64,000 nucleotides of DNA from PFL25 sp046260155 (GTDB taxonomy: Bacteria > Chloroflexota > Anaerolineae > Anaerolineales > UBA4823), in assembly GCA_046260155.1 (NCBI GenBank), contig JBJYXV010000063.1, positions 1 through 64,000 of the forward strand, in the 5' to 3' direction. Position 1 is the stretch's first letter. Each line of letters opens with the position of its first letter. Below the pieces are notes generated by a model. The model was not told where the DNA came from and ran no database searches. It saw only the letters and a program-made list of their open reading frames with translations. The translations under genes and the position numbers were made by a program. Below are positions 26,545 to 35,729 of the stretch, piece after piece.

Positions 26545-28806
26545 ATGAGTGATTTGCGTGCTGATGCTTTAGAGTATCATCGTTTGGATGGAAAACCAGG
26601 AAAGATCTCTATTCTACCTACCAAGCCATTATTGACCCAGCGGGATCTCTCGCTGGCGTATTCGCCCGGCGTGGCTTATCCAGTTCTTGACATTGAAGAG
26701 AACCCAGAATTAGCATACGAATTTACAGCGAAGGGGAATTTGGTAGCGGTCATTTCAAACGGCACCGCTATTCTGGGGCTGGGAAATCGAGGTGCCCTAG
26801 CATCTAAACCAGTAATGGAAGGCAAAGGGGTGTTGTTTAAAGTATTTTCTGATATTGATGTCTTTGATATTGAGGTAGATTCTAACGATCCTGACGAATT
26901 TATCAATGTTGTGGCAGCCTTATCACCTACATTCGGCGGAATAAACCTGGAAGACATAAAAGCACCAGAGTGTTTTTACATCGAAGAGACTTTAAAATCA
27001 AAAATGGATATACCGGTCTTTCACGATGATCAGCACGGAACAGCGATCATTGCCAGCGCAGGTCTTCTCAACAGTCTCGAGATCGTAGACAAGCGGATTG
27101 ATGAAATAAAAATGGCAATCTCGGGTGCAGGTGCTTCGGCAATCTCTTGTGCTGAATTAGCAGTTCGTTTAGGTGTAAAACGTGAAAATATCCTGCTGGT
27201 GGATAGTAAGGGTGTACTTACCACCGCGCGCAAGGAAGAGTTGAACAAGTATAAATTACGGTTTGCTCAAGATACTGATGCGCTAACACTGGCAGATGCT
27301 GTACGAGGTGCGGATGTGTTCTATGGGTTATCTGTTGCCAATGTGCTTACCCCAGAAATGGTTCGAACTATGACAGAACAACCGATCATATTCGCCATGG
27401 CCAATCCGGATCCAGAGATAAATTACGATCTGGCGAAACAAGTTCGACCGGAGGCGATTGTTGCGACGGGGAGATCGGATTTTCCAAATCAAATCAATAA
27501 TGTGCTTGGTTTCCCCTTCATTTTTCGAGGTGCTCTGGATGTTCGCGCAAAGGCGATCAATGAGGAGATGAAAGTCGCCGCGGCTTATGCCCTGGCGGGG
27601 CTCGCCAAAGAAGACGTGCCTGATAGTGTCTTGAGTGCATACCAATTAGAAAGTTTAAAATTCGGTACAGATTACATAATTCCAAAACCCTTGGATCCCA
27701 GGGTGTTGATCTGGGAATCACCAGCTGTGGCTGAAGCAGCTCTACAGACCGGTGTTGCGAGAAGGAATGTCGATATTGATGAGTACAAAGAACAGCTAAC
27801 TTTCCGGCAGGGAATGGGACAACAGATTCGCCATTACATAATCGATAAAGCAAAATCTGCACCCAAAAAGAAGCGTATTGTATTTGCAGAAGGTGAAGAA
27901 CCAAAAATCATTCGGGCAGCAGCTCAGATCAAAGATGAAGGAATCGGCCTTCCTGTTCTTGTTGGGCGACCCGAAGAAATCCATTTGAAAATGGAAACAT
28001 TAGGTATTGAGTGCGAGCTGGAGATTGTCGATCCAGCAAAATTTTCGAAGATTGAAAAATACGCAGATGCTTACTATCAGCTTCGTAATCGCAAAGGTGT
28101 CACCTGGTCAGATGCACATAAATCGGTTCACAGACCGAATATTCTTGGACCGATGATGGTTCGGATGGGAGATGCGGACGCGTTTGTTTCTGGGTTGACA
28201 TATGAATACCCGGAGGTAATCCGTCCAGCATTGCAAATACATCACACTGAAGCTGGTGTCACCAGGGCTGCCGGAGTTTATATCATAATTATTGAAAAGA
28301 AGGTTTTCCTGTTTACTGATGCCACAGTTAATATTGATCCATCTGCAGAAGACCTGGCAGAGATAGCCTGCCTGGCTGCGAATTACGCACGTGAATTAGG
28401 ACTCGAGCCACGTGTTGCCCTGCTCTCGTTTTCAAATTTTGGCAGTACTCCTCATCCTTTATCAGCGAAGATTCGCAAAGCAGTTGATTTAATTCGGGCC
28501 CGGTGTCCAGATTTTGATATCGATGGAGAAATGCAAGCAGATACCGCTGTGGTCCCAGAGATTGTAGATCAAAGGTACCCCTTCAGTCAGGTAAAGGATG
28601 CGAATGTCCTCGTTTTTCCATCATTAGAGGCAGCGAACATCGCTTATAAATTATTAGCCCGATTGGGGAACGCACAGGCGATAGGACCAATCTTGTTAGG
28701 CATGGGTGCACCGGTTCATGTGTTGCAAACCGGAGATGAGGTTCGCGATATAGTGAACATGGCAGCTGTTGCCGTGATGGATGCAATGAATCGGAATACC
28801 AACTAA
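26545..28806 (+). CDS. maeB: NADP-dependent malic enzyme with phosphotransacetylase-like domain
   Basis: A 753-residue MaeB-type enzyme that oxidatively decarboxylates malate to pyruvate. The malic domain (1 to about 430) shows RDLSLAYSPGVAYP, the FHDDQHGTAII block and a Rossmann motif ISGAGASAISCAEL. Residues about 435-753 are a phosphotransacetylase-like domain, which in this family is thought to be regulatory (acetyl-CoA sensing). AGGAGG lies 8 nt before the ATG at 26545. It is monocistronic with its own terminator. Confidence 0.94.
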   Translation: MSDLRADALEYHRLDGKPGKISILPTKPLLTQRDLSLAYSPGVAYPVLDIEENPELAYEFTAKGNLVAVISNGTAILGLGNRGALASKPVMEGKGVLFKVFSDIDVFDIEVDSNDPDEFINVVAALSPTFGGINLEDIKAPECFYIEETLKSKMDIPVFHDDQHGTAIIASAGLLNSLEIVDKRIDEIKMAISGAGASAISCAELAVRLGVKRENILLVDSKGVLTTARKEELNKYKLRFAQDTDALTLADAVRGADVFYGLSVANVLTPEMVRTMTEQPIIFAMANPDPEINYDLAKQVRPEAIVATGRSDFPNQINNVLGFPFIFRGALDVRAKAINEEMKVAAAYALAGLAKEDVPDSVLSAYQLESLKFGTDYIIPKPLDPRVLIWESPAVAEAALQTGVARRNVDIDEYKEQLTFRQGMGQQIRHYIIDKAKSAPKKKRIVFAEGEEPKIIRAAAQIKDEGIGLPVLVGRPEEIHLKMETLGIECELEIVDPAKFSKIEKYADAYYQLRNRKGVTWSDAHKSVHRPNILGPMMVRMGDADAFVSGLTYEYPEVIRPALQIHHTEAGVTRAAGVYIIIIEKKVFLFTDATVNIDPSAEDLAEIACLAANYARELGLEPRVALLSFSNFGSTPHPLSAKIRKAVDLIRARCPDFDIDGEMQADTAVVPEIVDQRYPFSQVKDANVLVFPSLEAANIAYKLLARLGNAQAIGPILLGMGAPVHVLQTGDEVRDIVNMAAVAVMDAMNRNTN

Positions 28807-28819
28807 TGGTGATTGAATA

Positions 28820-28853
28820 AACCAGCCATGGGATATCCCATGGCTGGTTTGTG
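28820..28853. terminator. terminator between maeB and the cysteine desulfurase gene
   Basis: AACCAGCCATGGGA (28820-28833) and TCCCATGGCTGGTT (28836-28849) form a near-continuous 30-bp palindrome, with TTG following on the + strand and T-rich sequence on the - strand. It sits between two convergent genes and probably works in both directions. Confidence 0.8.
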
Positions 28854-28864
28854 CAACCATCTGA

Positions 28865-30286
28865 CTAGTTATTCAGGTCAGGTATTGAGAAGAAATGGTC
28901 AAAATTAGGTTCCCATCCACGGGGCACATAATCACCAGAGGCTAGATCCTGGTGGTATTCACCCTCATAATTGCCTGATTGAATTTGCTGCAAGGCATCA
29001 ACAAAGTAATCTATTTCATCGAGGGAATTATATAAACCGAATGAGGCGCGCAGAAAACCGGGCATATCCGATCGATCTCCAGCGAGGATTTGTTCTCGGA
29101 CCTTTAAGGACTCTTCTTGCGTGATGTCCAGGAGGTGGAGGACATAAGGGTGTGCACAAAAGCATCCATTCCGAATCCCGATTCCAAATTCATGACCTAA
29201 AATTGCTGCTATCAAGAAGTGAGATTTATCCTTCAAATTAAATGGGATCACCCCCAACCGTTCAGCAGCTCGAGCCGGATTATCATCCCCGTAGATCCGG
29301 ACATCCTTGATCCGTTTCAGTTTTTCGAGCAGGGAGGCAGTTAGCTGGGATTCATGTTCGGCGATAGCATCCATACCGATCTTCTCAAGCTGGTAAATTG
29401 CAGCCGCAAGTGCGATTACGCCGATAGTATTTGGGCTGCCTGCTTCGTCTCGCTCTGGAGGGATAGTCCATACCACATCATCAAGAGTAACGATATCTAC
29501 TGTACCTCCCCCCGTCACATCTGGATCTCCTTCGGCAAAAGTTTCCTGTAATCCGATTAACGCACCAGTGCCAAAGGGAGCGTAAAGTTTATGGGCAGAC
29601 AATGCCAGAAAATCGATGTGGGAGGGATCTTGAATTGGCAGCATATCAATTTTTCGGTGGGGAGCCAGCTGGGCACCGTCCAGGGCGATTTTTGCACCTG
29701 CTTTGTGTGCTTTTTCTGCCAAGCGATGATAGGGATTGATGTAACCCGTCACGTTTGTCGCACCTGTGATTGCTACAAGCGCCACTTGGTTGGAATACCG
29801 TTCCAGCATTTCATCGAAATGAGATTCATCTAATTTTCCCTGCTTTGTCACCCGGATGTGAATCACCTTTGCAACTGACCGCCACGGCAGATCGTTGGAG
29901 TGGTGCTCCATCCCACTGGTGATCACCACGTTGCGTTGCTCTGAGAAAGGATATCTCCTCGCCAGCTTATTAATAGCTTCGGTGGTATTTTTGCCAAATA
30001 TGCATGTGTGGAACTGTGGATCAGCTCCCACGAAATTCATCACGGATCTACGCGCAGATTCATAAGCGTGTGTTGATATTTGACTCTTGTAACCCGACCC
30101 GCGGTGCACACTGCTGTAAAAATTCATAAATTCATTTACCGATTTTTTCACAGCTTTGAGAGGAGGGGTTGAAGCTGCATTATCAAAATTTATATATCTG
30201 TTGGAGCCACCGTTCAAAGTAGGAACTTCAATATCCAAGCCATCAAATAAGGAAGAAAAGTCGAGATTTTCGTTGGTCTGCGGCAT
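28865..30286 (-). CDS. cysteine desulfurase / class V aminotransferase (SufS-like)
   Basis: A 473-residue PLP enzyme of the SufS/CsdA group, which moves sulfur from cysteine to a protein persulfide. The PLP lysine is in SAHKLYAPFGTGAL, and a possible catalytic Cys is in GIRNGCFCAHP. The N-terminal YINFDNAASTPPL block is typical of class V. The start at 30286 has GGAG 7 nt upstream; the frame is open to 30316. No suf genes lie nearby, so the sulfur acceptor and pathway are unknown. Confidence 0.85.
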   Translation of the reverse strand: MPQTNENLDFSSLFDGLDIEVPTLNGGSNRYINFDNAASTPPLKAVKKSVNEFMNFYSSVHRGSGYKSQISTHAYESARRSVMNFVGADPQFHTCIFGKNTTEAINKLARRYPFSEQRNVVITSGMEHHSNDLPWRSVAKVIHIRVTKQGKLDESHFDEMLERYSNQVALVAITGATNVTGYINPYHRLAEKAHKAGAKIALDGAQLAPHRKIDMLPIQDPSHIDFLALSAHKLYAPFGTGALIGLQETFAEGDPDVTGGGTVDIVTLDDVVWTIPPERDEAGSPNTIGVIALAAAIYQLEKIGMDAIAEHESQLTASLLEKLKRIKDVRIYGDDNPARAAERLGVIPFNLKDKSHFLIAAILGHEFGIGIRNGCFCAHPYVLHLLDITQEESLKVREQILAGDRSDMPGFLRASFGLYNSLDEIDYFVDALQQIQSGNYEGEYHQDLASGDYVPRGWEPNFDHFFSIPDLNN

Positions 30287-30343
30287 TAGGCTACTCCATG
30301 GTTTATTGATTTGCATCCAGGAAATTTATGGATGAATCCACGA

Positions 30344-30372
30344 ATTGTACCTTACAAAATTGTAAATATTAA
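30344..30372 (-). promoter_or_regulatory. possible promoter of the cysteine desulfurase gene
   Basis: On the - strand TTAATA (30372-30367), a 17-nt spacer and TACAAT (30349-30344) are correctly spaced, about 60 nt before the start codon. The -35 box matches the consensus at only four of six bases. It is divergent from the mraZ promoter. Confidence 0.4.
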
Positions 30373-30399
30373 GAACGTGGGGAAATTGGAGAAAAATAC

Positions 30400-30428
30400 T
30401 TGCAATTAATCCTGAATTAGTATATACT
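30400..30428 (+). promoter_or_regulatory. mraZ (dcw cluster) promoter
   Basis: TTGCAA (30400-30405), a 17-nt spacer and TATACT (30423-30428) form a good sigma-70-type promoter. Transcription would start near 30435, just ahead of the MraZ-type repeats, and read the whole division and cell-wall cluster. Confidence 0.75.
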
Positions 30429-30438
30429 GTGTCTAATT

Positions 30439-30468
30439 GTGGGAGAAAGTGGATCGAAGTGGAGCGCC
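30439..30468 (+). promoter_or_regulatory. MraZ operator: three 10-bp direct repeats
   Basis: Three consecutive repeats have exact 10-bp spacing: GTGGGAGAAA (30439-30448), GTGGATCGAA (30449-30458) and GTGGAGCGCC (30459-30468). This matches the known MraZ-binding pattern of GTGG-type repeats separated by five bases. They begin about 10 nt after the promoter -10 box, so bound MraZ would repress the cluster. A CGCCGG/CCGGCG hairpin (30465-30481) overlaps the third repeat. Confidence 0.8.
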
Positions 30469-30509
30469 GGATAAGCCGGCGTTCGGACATTAAAGGCATA
30501 TTAGAACAA

Positions 30510-30953
30510 ATGTTTTTGGGACAATACCACCACACTGTAGATCAAAAGGGACGCCTGACAGTTCCGGCGCGATACCGGGATTTGTTAGCGGCTGAAGGTG
30601 CATACCTTACACAGGGCTTTGACCAAAACATAAATGTTTATCCGATACCAATTTTTGAGCGGATTTCAATCAGGGTGAATAAACTGAGTATGACAGATCC
30701 AAGTGCCCGAACCCTTCGCAGGTTAATGTTTTCAAATGCAGAACTGGTTGTTCTTGATAAAGCGGGTCGTATTCTGATTCCAAATTTTCTCCGGGAAGCG
30801 TTTAATCTTGATAGCGAGGCGGTGATTATCGGTATGGGTGATTATTTCGAGATATGGTCGCCTGAAAAATGGGATGGTCAAACAACCATGATGGAGGAAA
30901 GTGAGCCGATTGCTGCAAGATTTATGGATTTAGATCTCTCAACAGGTGAGTAA
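30510..30953 (+). CDS. mraZ: transcriptional regulator MraZ
   Basis: A 147-residue MraZ, a double AbrB-like DNA-binding protein that represses its own dcw operon in other bacteria. The two repeats have the family blocks VDQKGRLTVPARYR (about residues 11-24) and LDKAGRILIPNFLREA (about 87-102). The ATG at 30510 is chosen by homology; the frame is open to 30429 and the ribosome-binding site is poor. Its predicted operator lies directly upstream at 30439-30468. Confidence 0.95.
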   Translation: MFLGQYHHTVDQKGRLTVPARYRDLLAAEGAYLTQGFDQNINVYPIPIFERISIRVNKLSMTDPSARTLRRLMFSNAELVVLDKAGRILIPNFLREAFNLDSEAVIIGMGDYFEIWSPEKWDGQTTMMEESEPIAARFMDLDLSTGE

Positions 30954-30993
30954 ACTCGGATAAAGATAAATCGGATCCGTGCATGGTTTACCA

Positions 30994-31929
30994 ATGGGTA
31001 TCACCAAAGCTCACCAACCAGTTCTTTACAATGAAATTATACACCTATTACAGCCACACCGGTCAGGTCGTTATGTTGATGGAACAATAGGCGCAGGAGG
31101 TCATGCCCTTGGAATCCTGAAAGCGAGTGATCCGGATGGACGTCTTTTAGGATTGGATCTGGATATTTATGCATTGCAGCTTGCGCAGAAACAATTGGAA
31201 TCTTATCAAGAACGGGTTACCCTGGTTCAGTCATCATTCATAGATCTGCGAAAACAACTCGATGCGATGGGGTGGCAAATGGTCGATGGTATATTGCTCG
31301 ATCTGGGAATCTCTTCGATGCAAATAGATAACCCGGAAAGAGGTTTTTCATTCAGAAAAGAAGCTGTGCTGGATATGAGATTCGATCGAACGAATCCATT
31401 GAATGCAAAGAAATTGGTTAATGAATTACCAGAGGCCGAGCTAGCAGATTTGTTATTCAATTTTGGTGAGGAGAGACGTTCCAGGCAGGTTGCCAAGGCT
31501 ATCATCAAGGGCAGACCTATCGAGACCACCATCCAACTGGCGGATATCGTGGCTTCAGCAACATCGAGTGGTCGAAGAGGGTTGCACCCAGCTACAAGAA
31601 CCTTTCAAGCGTTGAGAATCGCGGTGAATGATGAGCTCACAAATCTGGAGAAAACACTGCCACAAGCGATTGACTCGCTGAAACCTGGAGGTAGACTGGC
31701 GGTCATTGCGTATCACTCACTGGAGGATAGGATCGTCAAGCTTTTTTTTCGAAGAGAGAGTAAGGATTGTATTTGCCCGCCCGAACAAATTGTATGTACT
31801 TGCGGACACAAAGCCAGAATAAAACTGGTTGCCAAGCGCCCAATACGCCCGCAAGAAGAAGAAATCAGCCAGAATCCACGAGCAAGGAGCGCCCGGCTCC
31901 GAGTGGTTGAGAAGATAAAAACTAAATAG
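30994..31929 (+). CDS. rsmH: 16S rRNA (cytosine1402-N4)-methyltransferase
   Basis: A 311-residue RsmH (MraW), a SAM-dependent enzyme that methylates C1402 of 16S rRNA. The SAM-binding segment YVDGTIGAGGHALGIL, the DGILLDLGISSMQID block and FKPGGRLAVIAYHSLEDRIV-type region (here SLKPGGRLAVIAYHSLEDR) are present. The start is uncertain: ATG at 30994 fits homologues, GTG at 30979 is the longer option, and neither has a strong ribosome-binding site. It is in standard position after mraZ. Confidence 0.95.
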   Translation: MGITKAHQPVLYNEIIHLLQPHRSGRYVDGTIGAGGHALGILKASDPDGRLLGLDLDIYALQLAQKQLESYQERVTLVQSSFIDLRKQLDAMGWQMVDGILLDLGISSMQIDNPERGFSFRKEAVLDMRFDRTNPLNAKKLVNELPEAELADLLFNFGEERRSRQVAKAIIKGRPIETTIQLADIVASATSSGRRGLHPATRTFQALRIAVNDELTNLEKTLPQAIDSLKPGGRLAVIAYHSLEDRIVKLFFRRESKDCICPPEQIVCTCGHKARIKLVAKRPIRPQEEEISQNPRARSARLRVVEKIKTK

Positions 31930-32021
31930 CTTTGGCATTACTCTTGCAAGATATTCTTTACTGTTAAAAAGGAAAATAGGCGCAAGAATTCGCCTAAATT
32001 AATTTTCCACAAGAGTAGATT

Positions 32022-32504
32022 ATGTACCGAGTTCACAATATCACCCAAGCATATTCCCAAGCCCCCTGGAGAAAACAATTACAGTGGGTTGGCTTGTTCA
32101 TGTTAGCCATTATTCTAGTGGCTATGGTAGCAGGCATTTACTTATCTGTGAGTTCGCAAGCATCCTCGGCAGGGCGTGAAATCCAAATCATGTACTCAGA
32201 GATGGAAGAAATCCGCCGCAATATCGAGGATATGGAATCCCAGATTGCTTTCATGGTTTCTAACACTGAAATGGAGAAGCGAGCGCAAGAAATGGGGTTC
32301 ACCAAGGTTCCTGCTGAGGATATCTTTTATATTTTAGTGCCGGGATATTTTAAACCCAACCAGGTTGATTTAGCCGGCGTCCCTGGACCTACCTTTCCAA
32401 GTGTCGCGACAGTTGCTCCGGAATACACCCAATCCCTTTTCGATTGGTTGGAGGAAAGAGTGTTTGATCCAGCATCTCCGCTTGTCCAGGAGGTGAAACC
32501 ATGA
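32022..32504 (+). CDS. ftsL: FtsL-like cell division protein
   Basis: A 160-residue bitopic membrane protein. A cytoplasmic N-terminus (about 22 residues) is followed by one membrane helix (about 24-45) and a short coiled coil (about 55-85, with EMEEIRRNIEDMESQIAFM), then an extracytoplasmic tail rich in proline. Topology, size and position between rsmH and ftsI match FtsL, which links FtsQ/FtsB to the septal synthase; sequence alone is too divergent to prove it. It overlaps ftsI by 4 nt. Confidence 0.8.
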   Translation: MYRVHNITQAYSQAPWRKQLQWVGLFMLAIILVAMVAGIYLSVSSQASSAGREIQIMYSEMEEIRRNIEDMESQIAFMVSNTEMEKRAQEMGFTKVPAEDIFYILVPGYFKPNQVDLAGVPGPTFPSVATVAPEYTQSLFDWLEERVFDPASPLVQEVKP

Positions 32505-34264
32505 GCAACTCGGGTTCCTGGCGGTACACCACATTAGGAATTTTATTGACTACCCTTGCGATATTTATTGTTGTCCAGATGCTGCGTATTCAGCTCAGTC
32601 CACAAGCAGAAGCCCTGAGAGAGAAAGGTGAACTTTATTCGGGGACCTGGCGCACGATCACTCCTGCCAGGGGACAGATTTATGATCGCTGGGGGCACCT
32701 CTTGGCTGGCAATAAGACAGTTTATGAAGCCGGAGTAGTCCTGGACGAGGTCGAGAACCCATCCACAATTGCGTTAGCGTTAAATGCGGTGCTCGACGCA
32801 GATTACGACCAGGTTTTTGCTGCTGCCAGCACCAAACCATCACCGGATGCGATTTATGCAACTGTAGCAAGATTTGTCACGGAAGATCAAAAACAACGCT
32901 TAGATCAATTATCCGAAGAAATGAAGTCTGCCTACAGTGATCAAAAAGATGGAAATCGTCCAAGCTTGGCCGGTTTGACCTTTGAACCACGTCTTCAAAG
33001 AACCTATCCCGAAAAAGACCTGGCATCTAACATCCTCGGTTTTGTAAACTGGGAAGGCGATGGATTTTTTGGTGTTGAAGAAAAATTTAATGATGAGCTG
33101 GCTGGTTCTCCACTGAGAGTTTGGATACCTTTTGATCCGAATCGAGTAGAAGAGTTTCCCCAGGTACCCCAAGGTTCAAGCCTCATCCTGACCATTGATC
33201 GCGTGATACAAGCTGAGGTAGAAGACATCCTTGAACAGGCAATCGAAGAGAGCGGTTCAGAGTCGGCCACTATTTTGGTCATGGATCCAACAACAGGAGA
33301 TATTCTAGCAGCCGCAACATCGCCTCGCTTGGATTTAAACGAGTTCTGGCGCTATGATGAAGTTTTCGAAGGTTCCACGCCTTTTAACCGTGTGGTGAGT
33401 GAAACTTATGAACCTGGATCGGTATTCAAGGTGCTGACAATGTCCGCGGCAATCGATAGCGGTGCAGTGAAACCGAAAACGACCTTCCTTGATACGGGAT
33501 CGATTGAGGTTGGTGGGACCATTATTCGAAACTGGAACTCTGGTGCTTGGGGGCCTCAAGATATGCTGGGTTGCATGCAGCACTCATTGAATGTCTGCCT
33601 AGCTTGGGTTGCAACACAATTGGGAGCCAATAGGTTTTACCAATACATGGAAAATTTTGGTATTGGTCACCTGACTGGTGTGGATATGGCGGGCGAAAAT
33701 GCTGGTCGCCTGAAGCTGCCAGGTGATGAAGATTGGTATGAAGCAGATTTAGGAACGAATTCATTCGGCCAGGGTGTGGCTGTGACCCCAGTCCAGATGT
33801 TAATGGCAGTCTCAGCGTTGGCTAACCATGGTCAAATGGTTTTCCCACGGATAGTCCTATCAATTATCGATGACGGAAAGCAATATGATACTACTCCCCG
33901 CATTTCGGGAACACCGATCAGTGCGAAAACCGCTGATAGGCTGACGGAAATGCTGGCTACCTCTCTTGAAGTCGAATCCTCCGTTGCGCTGGTCGATGGG
34001 TACCGGGTTGCGGGGAAAACTGGAACTGCAGAAATTCCAACGCCATATGGATATACCAGCAGTCAAACCAATGCCTCTTTTGTTGGTTGGGGACCTGTTG
34101 ATGATCCGAGATTCCTGGTTTATATCTGGTTGGAAAAGCCAACTACTTCTCCCTGGGGTTCGGTCGTTGCTGCACCGGTTTTCCGGCAGGTAGTTGAGCG
34201 ATTGGTTGTTCTTATGGATATACCGAGTGATGCGATGAAAGGGCAATTATTAGAAGGGCAATAA
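32501..34264 (+). CDS. ftsI: division-specific penicillin-binding transpeptidase
   Basis: A 587-residue class B PBP, the septal transpeptidase. It has one N-terminal membrane anchor (about 10-28), a pedestal domain starting with the R-G-x-I-x-D-R motif (RGQIYDR, 57-63), and a transpeptidase domain with the catalytic SVFK (307-310), SLN (362-364) and KTG (506-508) boxes. No PASTA domains follow. It overlaps ftsL by 4 nt. In most dcw clusters murE comes next, but here murF does. Confidence 0.96.
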   Translation: MSNSGSWRYTTLGILLTTLAIFIVVQMLRIQLSPQAEALREKGELYSGTWRTITPARGQIYDRWGHLLAGNKTVYEAGVVLDEVENPSTIALALNAVLDADYDQVFAAASTKPSPDAIYATVARFVTEDQKQRLDQLSEEMKSAYSDQKDGNRPSLAGLTFEPRLQRTYPEKDLASNILGFVNWEGDGFFGVEEKFNDELAGSPLRVWIPFDPNRVEEFPQVPQGSSLILTIDRVIQAEVEDILEQAIEESGSESATILVMDPTTGDILAAATSPRLDLNEFWRYDEVFEGSTPFNRVVSETYEPGSVFKVLTMSAAIDSGAVKPKTTFLDTGSIEVGGTIIRNWNSGAWGPQDMLGCMQHSLNVCLAWVATQLGANRFYQYMENFGIGHLTGVDMAGENAGRLKLPGDEDWYEADLGTNSFGQGVAVTPVQMLMAVSALANHGQMVFPRIVLSIIDDGKQYDTTPRISGTPISAKTADRLTEMLATSLEVESSVALVDGYRVAGKTGTAEIPTPYGYTSSQTNASFVGWGPVDDPRFLVYIWLEKPTTSPWGSVVAAPVFRQVVERLVVLMDIPSDAMKGQLLEGQ

Positions 34265-34304
34265 AGACGATTTTGTAAGATTTTGATTGGAAGATTGTAT
34301 TGAA

Positions 34305-35729
34305 ATGTTGACGATTGGCTTGGCGATCGAAGCTTTAACTGGCGTAAAACCCACAGGTGATGACCGGATCATTCGAGATGCGGTCATTGACTCGCGCAGG
34401 ACAACACCTGAGTCATTGTTCATTGCACTGCCTGGTGAACACGAGGATGGGCATGATTTTGTCTCCGATGCCTTTGCCCGTGGGGCACAAGTAGCCATCG
34501 TTGATCGCAAGCTCGATGGAGAACTGCGCCAGCTTGATCTTCGTGATGGGTGGAAACAGGATCAGCAATTGGATCTTGGGGATAAACCTATTTGCTTGCT
34601 GGTGGAGAATAGCCTGGAAGCGATGCAAAAAGTCGCTCGATTTTACCGCAGACAGCTCAAGATCAAGGTGATCGGAATTACTGGAAGTGTTGGTAAATCT
34701 ACCACGAAAGAAGTGATAGCAGAAGTACTTAGCAGCCGCTATCGAACATTAAAGAGTCCCGGCAATTTGAATAATGAGATTGGTTTGCCATTGACCCTGT
34801 TGCAGCTAACGGAGAGACACGAACGTGCCGTTCTTGAAATGGGCTTTTACGTCCGGGGAGAAATTGAGTTCTTGTGTGATCTCTCTCTACCACAGGTTGG
34901 CGTGATCACGAACATTGGAACGGTTCATGCTGAAAGGGCAGGCACAATGGATGATATTGCAAAAGGAAAATCGGAGCTCGTGTCAGCTTTGCCACCCGAT
35001 CCAGATGGCTTGGCGATACTGAATTTTGATGATCCTTTGGTCAAGCAGATGGAAAACTTGACCGATGCACGGGTATTCTCTTATGGATTAACTCCCGAAG
35101 CAGATTTGTGGGCAGATAATGTCGAAGGCCTGGGTTTGGAGGGTATTCGTTTCAGATTGCATCATCGGAACGAAGTCATTCACCTGCGTGTTCCATTGAT
35201 CGGCAGGCATTCCGTCCATACTGTATTGCGGGCAACTGCCGTTGGTTTAAATGATGGATTATCCTGGCAGGGGATTGTGGATGGACTTCAATCCAGGAAA
35301 ACACAATTAAGGCTGGTTGCTGTCCGAACAAAAGGCGGAGCGACGATCCTGGATGATACATATAATGCATCTCCAGCATCTACACTGGCGGCATTGAATT
35401 TATTGGATGATCTGGATGGTCATAAGATCGCAGTATTGGGCGATATGCTCGAGTTAGGCCAGTATGAAATGCAGGGGCACGAATTGGTTGGCGCACGTGT
35501 TGCGGAAGTCGCCAACGAACTGGTTGCCATCGGTGAAAGAGCAAAGTGGATCGCAGAGTCGGCTTCCCGGGCTGGTCTTTCCAGGCAGGATATCAAGGAG
35601 TTTGAGAACTCCGAAGACTCAATCGATTACTTGAAGGGGCATCTTACTTCTGGGGATATCGTCCTGGTTAAAGGTTCCCATGGAATGCAGATGGACATTA
35701 TTGTCACCGCTCTGGAGCATGTGATATGA
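34305..35729 (+). CDS. murF: UDP-MurNAc-tripeptide-D-alanyl-D-alanine ligase
   Basis: A 474-residue Mur ligase that adds D-Ala-D-Ala to UDP-MurNAc-tripeptide. The ATP-binding loop is in VIGITGSVGKSTTKE, with the family blocks LKSPGNLNNEIGLPLTL and ILDDTYNASPASTLAAL. The N-terminal IDSRRTTPESLFIALPGE region matches MurF and MurE alike, but the GNLNNEIG segment identifies MurF. ATG at 34305 is preferred; the frame is open to a TTG at 34287. It overlaps mraY by 4 nt. Confidence 0.95.
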   Translation: MLTIGLAIEALTGVKPTGDDRIIRDAVIDSRRTTPESLFIALPGEHEDGHDFVSDAFARGAQVAIVDRKLDGELRQLDLRDGWKQDQQLDLGDKPICLLVENSLEAMQKVARFYRRQLKIKVIGITGSVGKSTTKEVIAEVLSSRYRTLKSPGNLNNEIGLPLTLLQLTERHERAVLEMGFYVRGEIEFLCDLSLPQVGVITNIGTVHAERAGTMDDIAKGKSELVSALPPDPDGLAILNFDDPLVKQMENLTDARVFSYGLTPEADLWADNVEGLGLEGIRFRLHHRNEVIHLRVPLIGRHSVHTVLRATAVGLNDGLSWQGIVDGLQSRKTQLRLVAVRTKGGATILDDTYNASPASTLAALNLLDDLDGHKIAVLGDMLELGQYEMQGHELVGARVAEVANELVAIGERAKWIAESASRAGLSRQDIKEFENSEDSIDYLKGHLTSGDIVLVKGSHGMQMDIIVTALEHVI

